Of a DNA stretch of 64,000 nucleotides, positions 55,450 through 64,000 are shown in pieces. A program made the translations under genes and the position numbers. The stretch lies in assembly GCF_001613305.1 (NCBI RefSeq), contig NZ_BDCC01000053.1:1-64000 (forward strand). The letters are read 5' to 3'. The notes below the pieces were generated by a model, which searched no databases, was not told where the DNA came from, and worked only from the letters and a program-made list of their open reading frames with translations. Each line of letters opens with the position of its first letter. Positions within the stretch are counted from its first letter, which is position 1. This DNA is from Nocardia vaccinii NBRC 15922 (GTDB lineage: Bacteria; Actinomycetota; Actinomycetes; Mycobacteriales; Mycobacteriaceae).

Positions 55450-58191
55450 TCACCCCAAACGCCGCGGGCCGATATCGAAGTGGCTGGGCTCGGGACCGAT
55501 GCGGACGCGGCCGTACAGGACCGCGGCCCCCTCCGGTGAGGCCAGAATCGGCTCGATCGCCAGCTCGCGCACTTCCGGCAGATCATCGCACAGCGCCGAA
55601 ATACGTTGCGCCAGTTCGGACAGAGCGCTCTTGTCCACCGGTTCGCCGATGGTTCTGCCGGATACCCCGGTCCTGCCATCGAGTAGCGGTGCGGCACGCG
55701 GAGCATCGATGAGGGCGATCGATTCCGCCTCCGACAATGGCAGGGCGCGATAGACGCGGTCGCCGAGGAGATCGATGATCGTGCCGGACAATCCGAAGCT
55801 GATCACCGACCCGAACGACGGGTCGTCCTGGACGCGCAGCACACAGCCGACTCCCTTGGTGGCCATCCGCTGAATGTGCACGACCGTGTTACCCGACACC
55901 TCGGCCAGGTCGGCGTAGGCGCGCTGCACCGCAGAGGGCCGCCACAGATCCAGTCGCACACCATTGAGATCCGAACGGTTGCGCCACAATTCACCGGTCG
56001 CCTTCGCCGCGACCGGATAGCCGAGCTCCTCGGCCGCCGCCTCCGCCGACGCGGCATCGCGAACCTCGCGGAACTCGACGATTCCGAGGCCGTAGCAGTC
56101 CAGCAGCTCCACCGCCTCGAGGTCGCCGAGCCAGTCACCCTCGGGCGAACGGATCATCCACTGCTCGACCAGATTTCGCGCGCGTTCGATATCCAGTCCA
56201 TCTGGGCGCCGGGTCAGCGAGACGGGTGTGTCGCGCCATTCGGCATAGCGCTGCACTCGACCAAGCGCCCGCGCCGCGCGTTCGGGGTCCGGATAGGACG
56301 GGATGGAACCGGTACCGACCACACCGCCGGTCCCCCGGGTGGCGAGCAGATTCGGCATTCCGTGATCGGCGACGAACGTCGTCAACACCGGTTTGGCGCC
56401 GGCGGATCGGGCGCCGAATCGAATCGCCTCGGCGTAGGCGGGCACCGCCGTCGGCACAGGTGGCGCGAAAATGACGATCACCGCGTCGACCTGCGTGGAC
56501 GCCACGGCCGCAGCCACCGCGGCCTGGAAATCCTCCGGTCCGGCCTGCGGCCCGAGATCGACCGGATCGCGCACCTCGAGCTCCGCGCCGCGCGCCGCGT
56601 CCACCGCCAGCCACCCCAGTGCGGCACTGTTACCGATCACCGCCAGCCGAGGCCCGGCGGGCAGCGGTTGATAGGCCAGCAGCATCGCGCAGTCGAACAG
56701 TTCGGAGATCGTGTCGACCTGCACGATTCCCGCCTGTGCGAACAGATCCCGCTCCACCGAGCGCTCCAGCGAGGAGGGCGGTGTGGTACGGGTGGCGTTG
56801 CGACCACTGCTCACGGCCACAATGGGCTTCGCACGCGCCACCCGCCGCGCGATCCGGGAGAATTTGCGCGGATTGCCGAATGTCTCCAGATAGAGCAGCA
56901 CCACATCGGTGTCCGGGTCGGTGTCCCAGTACTGCAACAGATCGTTACCGGACACATCGGCCCGGTTACCCGCCGAGACGAATGTGGACAATCCGAGCCG
57001 GCGCGCGGCGGCCTCGGCGAGGATCGCCGCACCCAACGGACCGGACTGGCAGAAGAATCCGACCCGTCCGCGCCCCGGCATGACCGAGGCCAGCGTGGCG
57101 TTCAGCGAGACCGCGGGATCGGTATTGGCGATGCCGAGCGCACTGGGGCCGACCACCCGCATGCCGTGCCCGCGGGCCGCGGCCACCAGATCGCGTTCGG
57201 CCGCATAGCCTGCCGGACCGGTTTCGGAGAAACCGGCGGTCAGCACGACAAGTCCCTTGACGCCCTTGGCCATACAGTCGTCCAGCACCGCGGAGATCTC
57301 CACGGACGGTACCGCGACCACTGCCAGATCCACCTCGTCCGGGATGTCGCGAACAGTGTTGTAAGCCCGCACTCCGCGCACCGAGCTGCGATTCGGATTC
57401 ACCGGGAAGACCGGCCCCTGGAACACCCCGGACAGCAGATTCGCCAGCACCGCACCGCCGACCCGCCCCGCGGACGGCGTGGCGCCGATGACGGCGATCG
57501 ACTTCGGATGCAACAGATTGCCGACACTGCGGGCCTCCGAGGCCCGTTCGCGTGAATCACGCACCGACAGCAGCGCTTCGGTGGGATCGATGGCGAATTC
57601 CAGGTGCAGCACCGACCCGTCCCGGCTGCGCTGCATCTGATATCCGGCGTCGCGGAAGACCGTCACCATCGTGTTGTTCTCGGCCAGAACCTCCGCGACG
57701 AAGGTCTCGATATCGTTCTCCGCCGCCGCACCGGCCAGATGTTCGAGCAGAATCGACCCCAGGCCGCGGCCCTGATGCGCGTCGGCGACCACGAAGGCCA
57801 CTTCCGCCGCACGAGGCCCCTCTCGGTCCGAGAGCAACTCGTAGCGCCCGACCGCGATGATGACCTCGCCCAGCTCGATCGCCAGGCCCACCCGGTCGTG
57901 GTAGTCCACATGCGTGGTCCGGTACAGATCCTTGGGCGTCATCCGTGGATACGGACCGAAATAGCGGAGATAGCGAGTGCGATCGGACAAGCGGCCGTGG
58001 AACGCCACAATCGCCTCGGCGTCGTCGGGGGTGATCGGGCGCAGCCGCACCACACCGCCGTCGGAGGCGAGCACATCGGCGAGCCAGTGTTGCGGCGGAG
58101 GCGGCGGGTTCCGCGGTGTGTCGGGCCCGAATTCGGCGAGCCAAGCGGGCGGCCGCTGCGGAGCCGGGATGTTGTGCTCGGCGTCAGTCAC
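55450..58191 (-). CDS. GNAT / NDP-forming acyl-CoA-synthetase fusion (Pat-type protein lysine acetyltransferase)
   Basis: A 913-residue two-part protein. Residues about 30-215 form a GNAT acetyltransferase (VADAHQGRGLGSILLEHLA acetyl-CoA loop); about 245-700 form the CoA-binding and ligase-type domains of NDP-forming acyl-CoA synthetases (PKSIAVIGATPSAGRVGGA); about 710-913 are an ATP-grasp part (LGYPVAAKATGELWRN). The usual catalytic synthetase role is lost in Pat proteins and the unit senses acyl-CoA while GNAT acetylates lysines of target enzymes. GNAT-first order is known from Streptomyces lividans PatA. GTG 58191 has GGAGGA upstream and overlaps the acuC stop. Confidence 0.92.
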   Translation of the reverse strand: MTDAEHNIPAPQRPPAWLAEFGPDTPRNPPPPPQHWLADVLASDGGVVRLRPITPDDAEAIVAFHGRLSDRTRYLRYFGPYPRMTPKDLYRTTHVDYHDRVGLAIELGEVIIAVGRYELLSDREGPRAAEVAFVVADAHQGRGLGSILLEHLAGAAAENDIETFVAEVLAENNTMVTVFRDAGYQMQRSRDGSVLHLEFAIDPTEALLSVRDSRERASEARSVGNLLHPKSIAVIGATPSAGRVGGAVLANLLSGVFQGPVFPVNPNRSSVRGVRAYNTVRDIPDEVDLAVVAVPSVEISAVLDDCMAKGVKGLVVLTAGFSETGPAGYAAERDLVAAARGHGMRVVGPSALGIANTDPAVSLNATLASVMPGRGRVGFFCQSGPLGAAILAEAAARRLGLSTFVSAGNRADVSGNDLLQYWDTDPDTDVVLLYLETFGNPRKFSRIARRVARAKPIVAVSSGRNATRTTPPSSLERSVERDLFAQAGIVQVDTISELFDCAMLLAYQPLPAGPRLAVIGNSAALGWLAVDAARGAELEVRDPVDLGPQAGPEDFQAAVAAAVASTQVDAVIVIFAPPVPTAVPAYAEAIRFGARSAGAKPVLTTFVADHGMPNLLATRGTGGVVGTGSIPSYPDPERAARALGRVQRYAEWRDTPVSLTRRPDGLDIERARNLVEQWMIRSPEGDWLGDLEAVELLDCYGLGIVEFREVRDAASAEAAAEELGYPVAAKATGELWRNRSDLNGVRLDLWRPSAVQRAYADLAEVSGNTVVHIQRMATKGVGCVLRVQDDPSFGSVISFGLSGTIIDLLGDRVYRALPLSEAESIALIDAPRAAPLLDGRTGVSGRTIGEPVDKSALSELAQRISALCDDLPEVRELAIEPILASPEGAAVLYGRVRIGPEPSHFDIGPRRLG

Positions 58192-59428
58192 GGGGGTCCT
58201 CCGGATCCAGACCGAGCAGCGGGAACGCTGCCCGGCGCGTGGCCAATACGGCGGTGTCCACCGCGCGCTGCGCCCGGTCGGCGTGCGCGTCACCGGAATC
58301 GGGTGCGCCGCCCGGACCGTCCCAACGGGTGAAGTCCGGGGCGACTCCGTCGCCCATCGTGCGCGGCGGCTCGATCGCGGGCGCATACGCGCGCACCTGC
58401 GCGAGCCAGTCCGCGGGAACCTCTGTCGCCGGGTCGATATCGCGGTCCAGCACCGCGGCCAAGAGATGGGTCCAGGCACGCGGCACCACCCGCACCAGGC
58501 CGTATCCCCCGCCACCGACCGCGAGCCAGCGGCCCTGCGCGTAGCGATCGGCCCACTCGCGCATCGCGCGGAACGCCGCGCGCTGCCCGTCGACGCTCAG
58601 CTCCAGATCCGCCAGCGGATCCTCCCGATGGGTGTCGACCCCGCACTGGCTGATCAGCAACTGCGGCCGGAAGGCGGCCAGCGCACCGGGCACGACGGCA
58701 TGAAATCCGCGCAACCATTGGGCATCCCGGGTGCCCGGCAGCAGCGGGAGATTGATCGCCGAGCCTTCGGCCGCACCCGCGCCGGTCTCCTCGGGCCATC
58801 CGGTATTGGGCCACAGGGTCGCCGGATGCTGGTGCACCGAGATGGTCAGCACCCGCTTGTCACCATAGAAGGCGCGCTGCACGCCGTCGCCGTGATGGAC
58901 GTCGACATCGACGTAGGCGATGCGGTCGAAACCGTGGTCCAGCAACCACGAGATGGCCACGGCCACATCGTTGTAGACGCAGAACCCCGCGGCCGAGTCG
59001 GCCATCGCGTGATGCATACCGCCGCCGATGCTCACCGCCCGCCGGGTGCGGCCCGCCGCGATCTCGCCCGCCGCGGCCAACGTGCCGCCGACGATCACCG
59101 ATGCCGCCTCGTGCATGTGCGGGAACACCGGATTGTCCGGTGTCCCCAGTCCGTACGGCGCGGTGCTCGGCGGCGGGACGCCCGGCGCGGCGGGCACCGC
59201 GTGGCGGACCGCGTCCAGGTAGGCGGGTGTGTGGATTCGCAAGAGCTCCGTCTCGTCCGCGGTCGAGGGTGCGAGCGTCTCGACTCCCTCCAGCAGACCG
59301 AGGCCGCTCGCCAGCGCCATCGTGAACCGCAGTCGAGCGGGTTTCATCGGATGTTCCGGAGTCCAGGCGTAATCCAGGAACCGATCGGTCCACACGAGCG
59401 CCGGGTCGCCGGGCAGTGCGCTTGCCAT
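58184..59428 (-). CDS. acuC: AcuC-type histone-deacetylase-family protein
   Basis: A 414-residue zinc-dependent deacetylase of the HDAC/AcuC family, removing acetyl from lysines of acetyl-CoA synthetase and others. The tandem histidines are at 139-140 (MHHAMAD), metal-site acid and histidine in YVDVDVHHGDGV (D174, D176, H178), and the GGGGYG loop follows at about 305. ATG at 59428 is followed by a normal N-terminus; GTG 59437 is possible. It overlaps the Pat-type acetyltransferase gene, putting writer and eraser in one operon. Confidence 0.94.
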   Translation of the reverse strand: MASALPGDPALVWTDRFLDYAWTPEHPMKPARLRFTMALASGLGLLEGVETLAPSTADETELLRIHTPAYLDAVRHAVPAAPGVPPPSTAPYGLGTPDNPVFPHMHEAASVIVGGTLAAAGEIAAGRTRRAVSIGGGMHHAMADSAAGFCVYNDVAVAISWLLDHGFDRIAYVDVDVHHGDGVQRAFYGDKRVLTISVHQHPATLWPNTGWPEETGAGAAEGSAINLPLLPGTRDAQWLRGFHAVVPGALAAFRPQLLISQCGVDTHREDPLADLELSVDGQRAAFRAMREWADRYAQGRWLAVGGGGYGLVRVVPRAWTHLLAAVLDRDIDPATEVPADWLAQVRAYAPAIEPPRTMGDGVAPDFTRWDGPGGAPDSGDAHADRAQRAVDTAVLATRRAAFPLLGLDPEDPRD

Positions 59429-59673
59429 GAATCTCACGCTAATGCACCCGCGCCGCGAACGGACGTGCCGTGATCCACAACCGAACACGGGAAGGGACGA
59501 CGCCTTTTTGTCGTTGCCATGCAGTAAAAAGCTAGGCAGTGCGGCGCACCGGGTTCCGCCGTCGCAGGGCCGTGCCCGGATAGCCCGGAGTTTCCGCAGT
59601 ACAAGCCGAATATCCTCGCGCACCAATCCGCGAACGCGCGTGGGTAGAATCTTTGCCGACGAAGGGGTAACAG
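59429..59673. promoter_or_regulatory. Divergent acuC / ideR promoter region
   Basis: The 245-bp gap must contain both promoters. TAGAAT at 59645-59650 is a good -10 candidate for ideR, 24 bp before its GTG. No clear iron-box (TTAGGTTAGGCTAACCTAA-like) sequence is seen, so ideR autoregulation is not supported here. Confidence 0.4.
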
Positions 59674-60360
59674 GTGAAGGATCTGGTCGACACCACGGAG
59701 ATGTATCTCCGTACCATTTACGACCTCGAGGAGGAGGGTGTCACACCGCTGCGCGCACGAATCGCCGAACGCCTCGAGCAGAGCGGCCCGACGGTGAGCC
59801 AGACGGTTGCCCGCATGGAACGCGATGGGCTGCTGCTGGTCGCGGGTGACCGCCACCTCGAGCTGACCGACAAGGGCCGGTCGATGGCGGTCGCGGTGAT
59901 GCGCAAGCACCGCTTGGCCGAGCGACTTCTGGTGGACGTCATCGGGCTCGACTGGCAGAACGTGCACGCCGAGGCTTGCCGCTGGGAACACGTGATGAGC
60001 GAGGACGTCGAACGCCGACTGGTCGAGGTGCTCGACAACCCCACCACCTCCCCGTACGGCAATCCGATTCCGGGCCTGGACGAGTTGGGCGTGCTCGACG
60101 CGGGTTCCTCGGAGGAGAAGTTGATTCGGCTGTCCGACCTGCCGCCCGGTCAGATCGTGGCGGTGGTGGTGCGGCGCCTGTCCGAGCACATCCAGACCGA
60201 TCCGGAGGTCATCGGCCAGCTCCGGGAGGTGGGCGTGGTGCCCGATGCCCGTGTCACCGTCGAGACCCGCCCCGGTCTGGTGGTCATCTCGGTACCCGGT
60301 CACGGTGGATTCGAACTGTCGGACGAGATGGCGCACGCCATCCAGGTAAGGCTGGTCTGA
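59674..60360 (+). CDS. ideR: Iron-dependent regulator IdeR (DtxR family)
   Basis: A 228-residue DtxR-family metallo-repressor with all domain parts: HTH (about 27-50), dimer/metal domain and C-terminal SH3-like domain (about 140-228). Metal ligands are conserved at the exact DtxR/IdeR numbers: M10, C102, E105, H106 for one site and H79, E83, H98 for the other. It represses siderophore genes and controls storage when Fe2+ is plentiful. GTG at 59674 has AAGGGG upstream. galE follows after 3 bp. Confidence 0.97.
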   Translation: MKDLVDTTEMYLRTIYDLEEEGVTPLRARIAERLEQSGPTVSQTVARMERDGLLLVAGDRHLELTDKGRSMAVAVMRKHRLAERLLVDVIGLDWQNVHAEACRWEHVMSEDVERRLVEVLDNPTTSPYGNPIPGLDELGVLDAGSSEEKLIRLSDLPPGQIVAVVVRRLSEHIQTDPEVIGQLREVGVVPDARVTVETRPGLVVISVPGHGGFELSDEMAHAIQVRLV

Positions 60361-60363
60361 AAT

Positions 60364-61344
60364 ATGAAACTTCTGGTCACCGGAGGCGCGGGCTATGTCG
60401 GCGGCGTCTGCGCCCAGGTCCTGATCGAGGACAGTCACGACGTGGTCGTCGTCGACGATCTGTCCACCGGCAATGCCGAGGGCGTGCCCAGTGGTGCGAA
60501 ATTCGTCGACGGTGATATCGCCACCGTCGGCGTGGAACTCGTCGAATCCGAGTCCTTCGACGGCATCCTGCATTTCGCCGCGCAATCGCTGGTCGGTGAG
60601 TCGGTGCAGAAACCGGAGAAGTACTGGCACGGCAATGTCGTCAAGACACTCGCCCTGCTCGATGCGATCCGCCGGTCCCGGACCCCGCGACTGGTTTTCT
60701 CCTCCACCGCGGCCGTCTACGGCGAGCCCGAAGAGGTGCCGATCACCGAGGCCGCCCCGGCCCGGCCGACCAACCCCTACGGTGCGTCCAAGCTCGCGAT
60801 CGACCATGCCATCACCTCCTACGCGGCGGCACACGGACTCGCCGCGACGAGTCTGCGCTACTTCAACGTCGCCGGCGCCTACGGCGGGCTCGGTGAGAAC
60901 CGCCTCGTGGAAACCCATCTCATCCCCCTCGTCCTGCAGACCGCCCTGGGCCACCGGGAGTCGATCTCGGTCTTCGGCACCGACTACCCGACCGAGGACG
61001 GCACCGCGGTTCGCGATTACATCCACATCCGGGATCTGGCGCAGGCCCATCTGCTCGCGCTCGCACAATCCCGCCCCGGCGAACATCGCATCTTCAATCT
61101 CGGCAGTGGCACGGGTTTCTCTGTGCGCCAGGTGATCTCGGCCTGCGAGCGGGTCACCGGCCGACAGATCGCCTCGGTCGACGCGCCGCGCCGCGCGGGT
61201 GATCCCGCAGTTCTGATCGCGTCGAGTGAGCGCGCCATCGCCGAGCTGGGCTGGCGGCCGGAGCACAACGATCTCGACGAGATCGTCACCGACGCTTGGG
61301 CTTTCCTGCAGTCGCTGGGCGACCGCGCACACAGCGCCCGATAG
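60364..61344 (+). CDS. galE: UDP-glucose 4-epimerase
   Basis: A 326-residue extended SDR that interconverts UDP-glucose and UDP-galactose, which feeds galactan of the cell wall. Seen: NAD-binding VTGGAGYVGGVCAQ, DDLSTGNAEGVP, catalytic SSTAAVYGEP region and Y-x-x-x-K in NPYGASKLAID (Y138 region), VAGAYGGLGEN substrate loop. It is co-transcribed with ideR, 3 bp apart, as in mycobacteria-related genomes. Confidence 0.96.
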   Translation: MKLLVTGGAGYVGGVCAQVLIEDSHDVVVVDDLSTGNAEGVPSGAKFVDGDIATVGVELVESESFDGILHFAAQSLVGESVQKPEKYWHGNVVKTLALLDAIRRSRTPRLVFSSTAAVYGEPEEVPITEAAPARPTNPYGASKLAIDHAITSYAAAHGLAATSLRYFNVAGAYGGLGENRLVETHLIPLVLQTALGHRESISVFGTDYPTEDGTAVRDYIHIRDLAQAHLLALAQSRPGEHRIFNLGSGTGFSVRQVISACERVTGRQIASVDAPRRAGDPAVLIASSERAIAELGWRPEHNDLDEIVTDAWAFLQSLGDRAHSAR

Positions 61345-61376
61345 CGCCGCGCCCGGCGGAAATTCGGCACCGGCGT

Positions 61377-62573
61377 TCACGGTTGCAGCCAATCGGCCCG
61401 CAGGTCGAACTCGACGCCCAATTCGGCGGCTTTGGCCCGGCCGCTGTAGGCGAGTTTGCGGACCTCCCGCGGCGGCATACCCGCGCCCAGCGCGGTGTCG
61501 AGCAACCGGGCGATGGTGTGGTCCGGGTCCGATTCCAAGGCTGCTCTCAGGGCGATTCCGGCGAGGACGCCGTCGCCGCGGGTGTAGGCGCTGTATCCGA
61601 GCAGGGTGGCCGCCTCGGCCCGGTCCGACCCGGTCGTGACGCGACACAGTTGCGCCCACATCCGCGCCGCGGCCTCGGCCCGATGGCCACCCGCCAGAGC
61701 GAACACCGCATCGCGGACGGTCGGATCCCGTAGTGCGACAACCGTTTCCGCGAGAGCACGGGCATCCACCGTACCGTCGGATGCCAGCACCGCGACCCGA
61801 TCGAGAACCCGGTCCAGCAGGGACCGGCGGTAGCGATCCAGCTCGTCGCGGAAGATCGCGGTCCGGAATCGCTGGCCCGCCACCAGTCCGGCCTTGTCCA
61901 CCTCCGGCCGGACTTCCGCGCACAGCTGCGCGTCCAGCGCCACCAGACCCTCCAGATCCGCGCGCGAGGCCTTGATCCGATACCCGTCCACGGCCTCGGC
62001 CAGTGCGACCGGTGAAGCGGCGGGATCGGATTGCACCCCGGTGACCTCGGGATCCTCGACGGCCCACCACGGCTGCCCCGCGGCGATCTCGCGAACCGCC
62101 CACACCTCGTCCAACATGATGTGTTCGGCGGCAAGGGCTCGTTCGAGCGCGCGCATGAGATAGCGATGTCGTCCCGACCGCACACCCGGAGTACCCGAAT
62201 GAGGTGCACCGGCGCGATCGTCGACGATCAACGCGAGCACGGCAACGGTGTTCTCCCGAACGCAGAGCGCGGTCAGGTGGGTGGCCAGCCGTGTCCAGCC
62301 GCCGCGGCCGGGCGGCTCCAGGTCGTGCCGGGCGACCGCACTCAGCGATGCCGGACCGGTCCCGCCCGGCGGCTGCCGCAGCAGGTACACCACGAGCGAT
62401 CGGCGGGGCACGAAGCCGAGCAGGGCGGGCACAGCGGCAATGCACTCGCGCGGATCGTCGGCCCGCAGCGCGGGCCGGCCATGGTTCGCGTCCCGATCGG
62501 CATCGCCGGGCGATTCGGCGGAGGTCCCGGCGAATTCGTCGTCGGCCGGTGTGGGTTCGATAACGGTCGTCAT
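61377..62573 (-). CDS. DUF4192 domain protein
   Basis: A 398-residue DUF4192 (PF13830) protein, an actinobacterial family conserved beside the ideR/galE locus. ECIAAVPALLGFVPRRSLVVYLL near residues 45-65 and LAYSGRAKAAELGVEF close to the end are the most conserved parts. No catalytic motif is evident. ATG at 62573 is preferred; ATG 62585 with AGGGC in front is possible. Function unknown. Confidence 0.88.
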   Translation of the reverse strand: MTTVIEPTPADDEFAGTSAESPGDADRDANHGRPALRADDPRECIAAVPALLGFVPRRSLVVYLLRQPPGGTGPASLSAVARHDLEPPGRGGWTRLATHLTALCVRENTVAVLALIVDDRAGAPHSGTPGVRSGRHRYLMRALERALAAEHIMLDEVWAVREIAAGQPWWAVEDPEVTGVQSDPAASPVALAEAVDGYRIKASRADLEGLVALDAQLCAEVRPEVDKAGLVAGQRFRTAIFRDELDRYRRSLLDRVLDRVAVLASDGTVDARALAETVVALRDPTVRDAVFALAGGHRAEAAARMWAQLCRVTTGSDRAEAATLLGYSAYTRGDGVLAGIALRAALESDPDHTIARLLDTALGAGMPPREVRKLAYSGRAKAAELGVEFDLRADWLQP

Positions 62574-62748
62574 GTGTCCGACCATGCCCTGCGAGCTGTC
62601 CCACAAGACATCGGCGACCTGGTCTTTCACCAGCCCTGGGGACAATCCCCGAGCCTGTGCATCAGACGCCGGGCCGGGCCGCCTGAACCCTATTCCTGTC
62701 GGACCCGCCTGCTACGGTTCCTGCAGGGGGACGCTGGGCGTACCCGCC

Positions 62749-63471
62749 TCATCCCTTGTCCACGTTCTGCACCGCAGCGGTGAACACCTGGTCCAGCGCA
62801 GTCATATCGGGTTTGTCTTCGCCGAAGGTCAGATAGGTCGAGATGATCCGCACATCGCCGATCTGCGCCGCGAGAGCGCGCATGGACCGGGTCAGCCCCG
62901 GACCACCACGCTGACCGCTCACCGTGCGACGCCAGGCGAGCGAATCGTCGGCGTTCACGGGTGCGGCCGGATCCAATTGGGTGACAACGGTATTGGTGAG
63001 CGGTCCGTGCTGGGCGTGTACCGTGCCGCACTGCTGCAACTGGGTGCGCAGGCGCGAGAGCGGGTCGGTGGTACGAATCAGTTCGACCGTGATGCTCGCG
63101 CGGGTGTCCTCGTCGGCGCCGGCCGTCGCCGCGATCCGCCGCGGATCGGACGGGGGCGAGGCCGCGCACTCCGGCGGAACGACCGTCGCGCCGGAGGGAA
63201 TGCCGCGCAGATCCGCATCGGCGCCGATGGCATCCGAACCGGACAACGCCACGGGCGGATACGTGTCGGGAAACTGCGCGGCGGTCGGCAGCATCGACCC
63301 GAGATCCGCGACAATATGCCTGATCACCGTGGTCTGTCGGGATTCGGTGGCGGGATGTCCGGGCACGGTGGAACCGCAGGCGGTCAGCAGCAAACCCAGC
63401 GCCGCGCACCCGGCGACGCAGCCGAGCCCGAATCGGCGCGGCCACGGATCCGGAGCCTCGGGCGCGTTCAC
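62749..63471 (-). CDS. Putative lipoprotein, sensor-domain (DUF5642/PknH-C)-like
   Basis: A 240-residue protein with a signal peptide and lipobox LLTAC (cysteine near residue 32), so probably anchored to the outer face of the membrane. The mature part has four cysteines (PPECAA, QQCGT) and the pattern of actinobacterial DUF5642/PknH sensor-domain lipoproteins. The GTG at 63471 gives the most compact signal peptide. Domain assignment is tentative. It is divergent from the PAC2 gene. Confidence 0.75.
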   Translation of the reverse strand: MNAPEAPDPWPRRFGLGCVAGCAALGLLLTACGSTVPGHPATESRQTTVIRHIVADLGSMLPTAAQFPDTYPPVALSGSDAIGADADLRGIPSGATVVPPECAASPPSDPRRIAATAGADEDTRASITVELIRTTDPLSRLRTQLQQCGTVHAQHGPLTNTVVTQLDPAAPVNADDSLAWRRTVSGQRGGPGLTRSMRALAAQIGDVRIISTYLTFGEDKPDMTALDQVFTAAVQNVDKG

Positions 63472-63791
63472 TCGGCACACTATGCCCAATGCTCGCACCC
63501 GGCCCCTGCCGCCACGCCGGGGCGCGCCGAGGGTGTGCGCGATTGCGACGGAGCGGGAACTGGATATGCCTGCCGGAAGCGAGATCCGGCCCACAATCGC
63601 GGAATGAGATGGCCTGTCGGCATGTTGTCACGCACACACGGCCTCGTGAAGCGAGACCGACGGCGCCGCCCCGGCAGGGTATGAGGGACAATGGAAGGTG
63701 GTCCCAGAAGACCACATCGGCAGGCGGCGCCGGGTTCGCCACCACCCCGCCGCCGACCGGTTGTGGCGGACCACCCAGGAAGGAGTAAGCG
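63472..63791. other. Divergent intergenic region, lipoprotein / PAC2
   Basis: The 320-bp gap shows no supported gene. Close to the PAC2 gene there is a TATGAG and a GACAAT that could serve as -10 elements. No palindrome or repeat of note was seen. In M. tuberculosis sthA (Rv2713) lies in the equivalent stretch; it is absent here. Confidence 0.45.
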
Positions 63792-64000
63792 ATGGAGGAC
63801 TACGAGTCGCGAATGTACGAACTGGAGTTTCCCGCTCCGCAGCTGTCCGCCGACGACGGCGCGGGCCCGGTGCTGGTACACGGCCTGGAAGGTTTCACCG
63901 ACGCGGGTCATGCGGTACGTCTGGCGACCACCCATCTGCGCGAGAGTCTCGAGGCGGAGCTGGTCGCCTCCTTCGATGTGGACGAGCTGCTGGACTACCG
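63792..64000 (+). CDS. PAC2 family protein (partial, start only)
   Basis: The first 69 codons of a PAC2 (proteasome assembly chaperone 2)-family protein, equivalent by position to Rv2714 near ideR in M. tuberculosis. The visible segment includes GPVLVHGLEGFTDAGHAVRL, typical of the N-terminal fold. AGGAAGGAG precedes the ATG at 63792. The gene is cut by the window end. Function in actinobacteria is not established; a link to proteasome or proteolysis is possible. Confidence 0.85.
   Translation, partial: MEDYESRMYELEFPAPQLSADDGAGPVLVHGLEGFTDAGHAVRLATTHLRESLEAELVASFDVDELLDY

Noticed and set aside
59429..59673. Iron box for IdeR autoregulation
   Set aside because: AGGC/TAGGC fragments occur near 59535, but no 19-bp symmetric TTAGGTTAGGCTAACCTAA-like element exists.

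Overview
The window is high-GC actinobacterial chromosome with dense, often 4-nt-overlapping genes and frequent GTG starts. A complete mce lipid-import operon, an antigen-85-type mycolyltransferase, a sigK/rskA cluster syntenic with Mycobacterium tuberculosis Rv0444c-Rv0449c, a single-chain long-chain acyl-CoA carboxylase and the sigB/ideR/galE/DUF4192/PAC2 neighbourhood point to a mycolic-acid-containing member of Mycobacteriales, most likely Nocardia or a close relative. I see no rRNA, tRNA, CRISPR array, transposase or prophage.

Layout. (1) 1-14 kb: an SDR, a TetR regulator and three tandem MpaB/DUF2236 oxygenase-like genes on the minus strand, divergent from a plus-strand mce operon (two YrbE permeases, MceA-F with MceE a lipoprotein, and an Mce-associated protein). 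(2) 13.9-18.8 kb: two VOC proteins, a DUF574-type SAM methyltransferase, a polytopic membrane protein, a PF10118-type hydrolase and its divergent TetR with an operator between them. (3) 18.9-25.4 kb: an 1821-residue long-chain acyl-CoA carboxylase with a terminator-like hairpin, then an exported HNH nuclease. (4) 25.5-34.7 kb: esterase and aldehyde dehydrogenase, an ECF41 sigma factor with a DoxX-like target gene carrying a good ECF41-type promoter, a 562-residue TetR-like regulator divergent from an AccD carboxyltransferase, and a TetR/epimerase pair with a 25-bp perfect palindrome. (5) 35.3-45 kb: acyltransferase-3 and mycolyltransferase, converging on a strong hairpin, then rskA-sigK and the lipid-modification operon DUF1295, CFA-like methyltransferase, ufaA1, DUF1365 and FAD oxidoreductase. 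(6) 45-50 kb: a second ECF41 sigma with an NDH-2-like oxidoreductase, a methyltransferase, and sigB with a SigE/SigH-type promoter. (7) 50-59.5 kb: small genes, an ArsR/SRPBCC pair with two operators, PEP carboxylase, and a GNAT/acyl-CoA-synthetase lysine acetyltransferase overlapping an AcuC deacetylase. (8) 59.6-64 kb: ideR, galE, DUF4192, a lipoprotein and the start of a PAC2-family gene.

Themes are import and remodelling of hydrophobic compounds (mce with MpaB oxygenases, LCC, AccD, CFA synthases, mycolyltransferase) and dense regulation: four sigma factors within 22 kb and many local palindromic operators. The least described unit is the divergent MpaB-triplet/mce locus, whose shared intergenic region holds repeated TGATAG boxes.
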